NCBI GenBank assembly: GCA_025362355.1
Contig: JANYGT010000065.1
Location: 1-42,678, forward strand
Direction of reading: 5' to 3'
Source of the DNA: Lacisediminihabitans sp.
Lineage (GTDB): Bacteria; Actinomycetota; Actinomycetes; Actinomycetales; Microbacteriaceae
Length of the DNA stretch: 42,678 nucleotides
The notes under the pieces are model-generated. The model was given only the letters and a program-made list of their open reading frames with translations. It made no database searches and had not been told where the DNA came from. The position numbers and the translations under genes are program-made. Shown here in pieces: positions 38,163-42,678 of this stretch (positions are counted from its first letter, which is position 1; every line of letters starts with the position of its first letter).

Positions 38163-38843
38163 ATGGGCGATGCAAAGGGTCTCATTGTCGTCGTCGAAGA
38201 CGAACGAGCCATCGCGGACCTGCAGCGGCTCTACCTCTCGGAGGCCGGATTCGGGGTGCACGTCGAGCACGACGGTGCGGCCGGGTTCGCCGCCATCCAG
38301 CGCCTTCGGCCGGTCGCCATCGTGCTGGATGTCGGACTCCCGTCGATGGACGGCATCGAGGTGTGCAGGCGCCTCCGCGAATCCGGCGACTGGACGCCGG
38401 TGATCTTCGTCACGGCGCGCGACGACGAGGTCGACCGCATCCTCGGCCTCGAACTCGGTGCCGACGACTATCTGACGAAACCGTTCTCGCCTCGGGAGCT
38501 CGTGGTGCGCATCCGCACGATCCTTCGCCGGTTCTCCGGTGCGACCGGGAACGCGAAGCAGCTGGCCGTCGGCACGGTCACGCTGGATCCCTCTGAACGG
38601 CGGGTCGAGGCATCCGGACGCACGATCATGCTCACCAGCACCGAGTTCGACCTGCTCGCGAAACTCATGTCGTCGCCCGGCCAGGTCTTCACCCGCGAGC
38701 AGTTGCTCTCGACGGTCTGGGGGCAGGCGGATTACGGACTCGGGCGCACCGTCGACGTGCACATCGCGCAGCTGCGCTCGAAACTCGGCGACGACAGCCC
38801 GATCCTCACCTCACGCGGGGTCGGATATTCGGTCAGGCGATGA
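38163..38843 (+). CDS. OmpR/PhoB-family response regulator
   Basis: VVVEDERAIADLQRLYLSEAGF...GLELGADDYLTKPFSPRELV...GRTVDVHIAQLRSKLGDD. Confidence 0.95.
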   Translation: MGDAKGLIVVVEDERAIADLQRLYLSEAGFGVHVEHDGAAGFAAIQRLRPVAIVLDVGLPSMDGIEVCRRLRESGDWTPVIFVTARDDEVDRILGLELGADDYLTKPFSPRELVVRIRTILRRFSGATGNAKQLAVGTVTLDPSERRVEASGRTIMLTSTEFDLLAKLMSSPGQVFTREQLLSTVWGQADYGLGRTVDVHIAQLRSKLGDDSPILTSRGVGYSVRR

Positions 38844-40186
38844 TCGCCTGGTTCCGATCCCTCAGTGGACGCATCACGATCGTGACCGTGAGCGTCGCGG
38901 TGCTCGCCGTGCTCGTGACCGGACTCATCTCGCTCCAGCTGGTTCGCGCCTCGACACTCGCCGAGGCGAAAACGCAGCTCGCCGCACAGGCCGATGTCTT
39001 CGCGACCCTTCCGGCGGCGCGCGATCACGATCTGCTCGGGGCACGTGCTCAGGCCGCCATCAGCAATGCGAAGGTCGCCTACATCTCGAAGTCCGGGGTG
39101 GTCTCGGGCGACGGTGCCCTCTACGTCGGGCCTCTTCTCGCCAGGCGCGTGCTCAACAGGGGTTCCGTCTCGACCGTCGAACGGCTTGCCGGCGCGACCG
39201 TCGTCGTCGAAGGCCGTACGACGTCGTCGGGAAGCGCCATCGTGCTCGCGCGGACCCAGACGAGTCTCGACGCCCAGACCCGCAACTCCGGGCAGCTCAT
39301 TTTGCTCGCGCTGGTCATCGGAATCGCCGTCGCCGTGGTCGCCGGAATTCTCCTCGGACGCTGGCTCGCCCGCCCGCTCGTATCGACGGCCGCGATCGCG
39401 CGACGGATGGCGGCCGGCGAGCGCGGCCTGCCCCTCAGCGCCCACCGGCCGGTCGAGATCGCCGCCGTCGCCGACGCGCTCGCGACGCTCGACCAGGCGT
39501 TGGCCACGAGTGAAGGGCGGCAGCGGGAATTCCTGCTCTCGATCTCGCATGAGCTGCGCACACCCCTCACCGCCGTGCGCGGCTACGGGGAGGCGATGAC
39601 CGACGGGCTGATCGGTGCGGGCGACATCGCGTCCGTCGGCGCGGTCCTCGTCGCCGAGACGGCGCGGATCGACCGGTTCGTCGCCGACCTCCTCGAGTTG
39701 GCCCGGCTGGAGGCAGACGATTTCGTCATCGATCCCCAGCTGGTCGAACTCGGCGGCCTTCTCGCCCAGGTCAAACAGGCCTGGCAGGGGCGGTGCACGA
39801 CGCTCGGCGTGACGCTCGAGGTGTCGACCGGACTGATGCCGCTCGTGACCGATGGTCGCCGACTTCGCCAGGTCATCGACGGCCTCGTCGAGAACGCCCT
39901 CCGCGCGACGCCGACCGGGTCGACGGTGTCGGTCACGTCCAGGCGCAGCGGGCCGGATGTCGTCATAGAGGTCTGCGACGGTGGCCCCGGCCTGTCTCCG
40001 GATGACCTCGCCGTCGCCTTCCAGCGCGGCGTGCTGCGGGATCGCTACCGTACCGAGCGACCCGTCGGCACAGGACTCGGGCTGTCCATCGCCTCGCGGC
40101 TCGTCGCCCGACTCGGGGGCACCATCAGCGCCGGGAACGCGCCGGGCGGCGGCGCCCGCTTCGCGGTCACCCTGCCCGCGGGCTGA
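38840..40186 (+). CDS. Sensor histidine kinase (HAMP, HisKA, HATPase)
   Basis: FLLSISHELRTPLTAVRGYGEAM; GTGLGLSIASRLVARLGGTIS. Confidence 0.95.
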   Translation: MIAWFRSLSGRITIVTVSVAVLAVLVTGLISLQLVRASTLAEAKTQLAAQADVFATLPAARDHDLLGARAQAAISNAKVAYISKSGVVSGDGALYVGPLLARRVLNRGSVSTVERLAGATVVVEGRTTSSGSAIVLARTQTSLDAQTRNSGQLILLALVIGIAVAVVAGILLGRWLARPLVSTAAIARRMAAGERGLPLSAHRPVEIAAVADALATLDQALATSEGRQREFLLSISHELRTPLTAVRGYGEAMTDGLIGAGDIASVGAVLVAETARIDRFVADLLELARLEADDFVIDPQLVELGGLLAQVKQAWQGRCTTLGVTLEVSTGLMPLVTDGRRLRQVIDGLVENALRATPTGSTVSVTSRRSGPDVVIEVCDGGPGLSPDDLAVAFQRGVLRDRYRTERPVGTGLGLSIASRLVARLGGTISAGNAPGGGARFAVTLPAG

Positions 40187-40212
40187 GGCCGCGCGCGTTC
40201 GCGGGGCGCGGA

Positions 40213-41271
40213 TCAGCGCGGCGCGCGGGCGGCCCGGATGCGCTGGCAGAACGCGCAGTAGTGCGAGCCGCGGTTCATGAAACTGTCGCGAACGATCGGG
40301 CGCCCGCAGCGGGGGCAGGCCGAGCCTTGCTGCCCGTACGCGTTCAGCGAGTGCGAGAAGTAGCCGGAAGCCCCGTTGACGTTCACGTATTGTGCGTCGA
40401 AACTCGTGCCACCCTCCGCGAGCGCTTTGCCGAGCACGAGTCGCACCTCGGCGAGCAACACCCGAGCGCGAGCACGACTGAGCGACTCGGTCGGCTGGTC
40501 GTAATGGATGCGAGCGGCCCACAGCGACTCGTCGGCGTAGATGTTACCGATGCCGCTGACGAGGCCCTGGTCGAGCAGCGCGCGTTTGATCCCGGTGCGG
40601 CGTTTCGCCAGCGCCGCGAAGAAGCGCGCGTCGGAGAAGGCCGGATCGAGCGGATCCCGGGCGATGTGCGCCACCTGCGACGGCACGAGAGGCGCGTCAT
40701 CCCCCCGCCCGGCTGCCCGTCCGTCCGGCGTCGCAACCAGTCGGTCGATCGCCATCGAGCCGAAGATCCGCTGATCGACGAAGTTGAGGCGAAGGTCGCG
40801 GCCGGCCGAAGTGACGATATCGACGCGGATGCGGGTGAGCGGGTCATCCGTCGTCCGATCGCGCAACAGTACCTGCCCGCTCATGCCGAGATGCACGACG
40901 AGCGCCTCCGCCACCGAAGCCCCCGCCACCCCCTCCGAAAACGCAGGAGATTCTCCCGCATTCGAGCAATTCGGGCCGTTTAAGACAGCAATGGCCGAAT
41001 TCTCCTGCGTTTTCAGTGGGGAGAGTTGACCCTCGCCGGACGCGAAGGGCATCGCGGAACGAGGTGGGGAGAGGGGCAACCAGAGGAACTTCCCGCGGCG
41101 GACGGCAGCCCGGATCGTGCGGCCGGTGAGCCTCTCCACGAAGTCCTCGCTCGGGCCGTCGTGGCGCCGAAGCGACCTCTCGTCGTAGACGGTGACGGAT
41201 GACACGACCGCCCCGGTGACCGCCGGTTCGAGGCCCGCTCGCACGACCTCGACCTCGGGCAGCTCAGGCAC
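40213..41271 (-). CDS. mutM: Formamidopyrimidine-DNA glycosylase
   Basis: MPELPEVEVVRAGLEPAV; ALVVHLGMSGQVLLRD; C-terminal zinc finger CPRCGRPIVRDSFMNRGSHYCAFCQ. Confidence 0.96.
   Translation of the reverse strand: MPELPEVEVVRAGLEPAVTGAVVSSVTVYDERSLRRHDGPSEDFVERLTGRTIRAAVRRGKFLWLPLSPPRSAMPFASGEGQLSPLKTQENSAIAVLNGPNCSNAGESPAFSEGVAGASVAEALVVHLGMSGQVLLRDRTTDDPLTRIRVDIVTSAGRDLRLNFVDQRIFGSMAIDRLVATPDGRAAGRGDDAPLVPSQVAHIARDPLDPAFSDARFFAALAKRRTGIKRALLDQGLVSGIGNIYADESLWAARIHYDQPTESLSRARARVLLAEVRLVLGKALAEGGTSFDAQYVNVNGASGYFSHSLNAYGQQGSACPRCGRPIVRDSFMNRGSHYCAFCQRIRAARAPR
40935..41016. repeat. Palindromic element copy 3, in frame inside mutM, inverted relative to copies 1 and 2
   Basis: 68-bp core 40942-41009; encodes KTQENSAIAVLNGPNCSNAGESPAFSEG within MutM. 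Confidence 0.93.
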
Positions 41272-41325
41272 GACTGACGGGCACGAGACGGTGGTCCAGA
41301 TCAGCGCTTGTCGCGGCGAACCCGG

Positions 41326-42063
41326 TCAAGAGAGTGCAGAGAGCACGGTCCAGGCTTCGAGCGCTGCCGCCATCTCCGCTTGCTTCTTGCTCGTGCCGGT
41401 GCCCTCGGCGATGGCGGCGGCAGCGGTCGAGCCAGTACTGCGAGCGTCACCCGTCAGCGAGACACTCGCGTGGAAGCGCTTCGAATGGTCGGGCCCGCTG
41501 TCGACGACCTCGTAGTGCGGTAGTCCTCTGCCGAGTCGGGTCGACAGTTCCTGCAGACTCGTCTTCGGATCCATGGATGCGCCGAACCGGTCGGGGTCGG
41601 TCATCAGCGGCGCGACCAGCCGGAGCACAAGCTCCGTCGCCGCCTCGCCTCCGGCATCCAGGTAGACGGCGCCGATCACGGCCTCGACGGTATCGGCGAG
41701 GATGGATGACTTATCGCGTCCGCCGGTGAGTTCTTCCCCGCGGCCGAGCCGCAGGTGCCGGCCGAGGCCGATCGAACGGGCGACCTCCGCGAGCGCGACA
41801 GATGACACGAGACTCGCGCGACGCTTGGCGAGTTCGCCTTCGTCGAGCAGCGGATTGTCGCGGTAGAGCTTGACGGTGACAGCCTGCCCGAGGATCGAGT
41901 CGCCGAGGAACTCGAGACGCTCGTTGTGGGCGATACCCCCGTTTTCGTACGCGAACGACCGGTGTGTGAGCGCGAGTTCGAGAAGCTCGGGGCTTATATC
42001 AATAGCCAGGAGCTTCTCGAGTTCTACTCGGCTCGCGCTGGTGCCGGGTTGTGCGCCGCTCAT
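41326..42063 (-). CDS. rnc: Ribonuclease III
   Basis: NERLEFLGDSILGQAV; DTVEAVIGAVYLDAGG; dsRBD tail GTGTSKKQAEMAAALEAW. Confidence 0.96.
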   Translation of the reverse strand: MSGAQPGTSASRVELEKLLAIDISPELLELALTHRSFAYENGGIAHNERLEFLGDSILGQAVTVKLYRDNPLLDEGELAKRRASLVSSVALAEVARSIGLGRHLRLGRGEELTGGRDKSSILADTVEAVIGAVYLDAGGEAATELVLRLVAPLMTDPDRFGASMDPKTSLQELSTRLGRGLPHYEVVDSGPDHSKRFHASVSLTGDARSTGSTAAAAIAEGTGTSKKQAEMAAALEAWTVLSALS

Positions 42064-42086
42064 TCGTCCGGTGAAGGAGTCGAATG

Positions 42087-42290
42087 TTAGACGTCAGCGA
42101 CCTTGCGGCCCTTGTATTCCATGTAGAGGGGCTGGCCGGTCGAATCCTCGACGACCTTCGCACGGTGGGGAAGGCTGTAGACGACCTTGCCGCCCTCGAT
42201 GGTCTTGACGAGGGTGGGCGGCGTCGCCTTCCACTGCGCGCGACGGGCACGGGTGCTCGCGCGCGACATCTTGCGCTTCGGTACTGCCAT
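42087..42290 (-). CDS. rpmF: 50S ribosomal protein L32
   Basis: [28 protein letters not shown]. Confidence 0.95.
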   Translation of the reverse strand: MAVPKRKMSRASTRARRAQWKATPPTLVKTIEGGKVVYSLPHRAKVVEDSTGQPLYMEYKGRKVADV

Positions 42291-42364
42291 GACGTTCTCT
42301 TCTCTCTCGCGACGCGAAGCCTTCCGCGCCGTTCACATTTCGGGATTCGTGGTGGGGAAAACTG

Positions 42365-42678
42365 CTATTTTTCCGGGCTGCTCGTGCCTTCGAGACCGGC
42401 CACATCGCTGAGGGCTGCCCACCGCGGATCGATGGGGTCCTCGTGCTTGTGACCCGGATTGTCGAGGAGCCGCACCCCGCACACGGGGCACAGGCCGAGA
42501 CATTCTTCTTGACAGACCGGCTGGAATGGCAGTGAAAGCACCACCGCATCCCTGATTACGGGTTCGAGGTCTATATGGTCCTCGTGAACCTCGTATTCGA
42601 AAGCTTCGTCTTGAGAGTACGCGAAAAGCTCCTGGAATTCGACCTGAAGCGGCTGGGCGATGTCGATCAGGCACCGAA
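42365..42678 (-). CDS. DUF177/YceD family protein (3' part only; starts beyond the window)
   Basis: Manual translation ...CLIDIAQPLQVEFQELFAYSQDEAFEYEVHEDHIDLEPVIRDAVVLSLPFQPVCQEECLGLCPVCGVRLLDNPGHKHEDPIDPRWAALSDVAGLEGTSSPEK*; absent from the supplied ORF track because the start lies outside. Confidence 0.9.
   Translation of the reverse strand, partial: RCLIDIAQPLQVEFQELFAYSQDEAFEYEVHEDHIDLEPVIRDAVVLSLPFQPVCQEECLGLCPVCGVRLLDNPGHKHEDPIDPRWAALSDVAGLEGTSSPEK

Noticed and set aside
38732-40522. 596-aa minus-strand ORF
   Set aside because: Antisense to the OmpR-type regulator/kinase genes; shadow ORF.

Overview
High-GC actinobacterial chromosomal segment; gene content looks Microbacteriaceae-like (inference from content, not a search). 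A conserved housekeeping block lies mostly on the minus strand: rpsB, xerC-like, dprA, comM, yraN, rnhB, lepB, rplS, trmD, rimM, a KH-domain gene, rpsP, ffh, ftsY, smc, mutM, rnc, rpmF and a partial DUF177/YceD gene. It is interrupted by accessory or metabolic genes: phospholipase C-like, prolyl oligopeptidase, DUF222/HNH, GT87-like membrane protein, EamA, two LLM oxidoreductases, SGNH lipoprotein, aldo/keto reductase, gamma-carbonic anhydrase, ABC transporter with a DesK-like two-component system, and an OmpR two-component system. The most interesting signal is a small palindromic repeat family with three copies, each exactly 68 bp between CGCAGG and CCTGCG and alignable without gaps. One copy is intergenic, next to a DUF222/HNH gene. 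The other two lie inside the reading frames of smc and mutM, add similar peptides (TQEN...ESPAFSEG) and keep the host genes open. This is conceptually like the protein-coding palindromic elements of Rickettsia. Other signals: two intergenic clusters of related 19-bp-period repeats, a G-rich tract beside the intergenic palindrome, a dinucleotide-indel frameshift in a response regulator, a 16-bp perfect stem abutting the lepB start, and several in-frame 15-bp tandem repeats. No tRNA, rRNA or CRISPR array was recognised. All assignments come from reading the sequence and translations; no database search was run.
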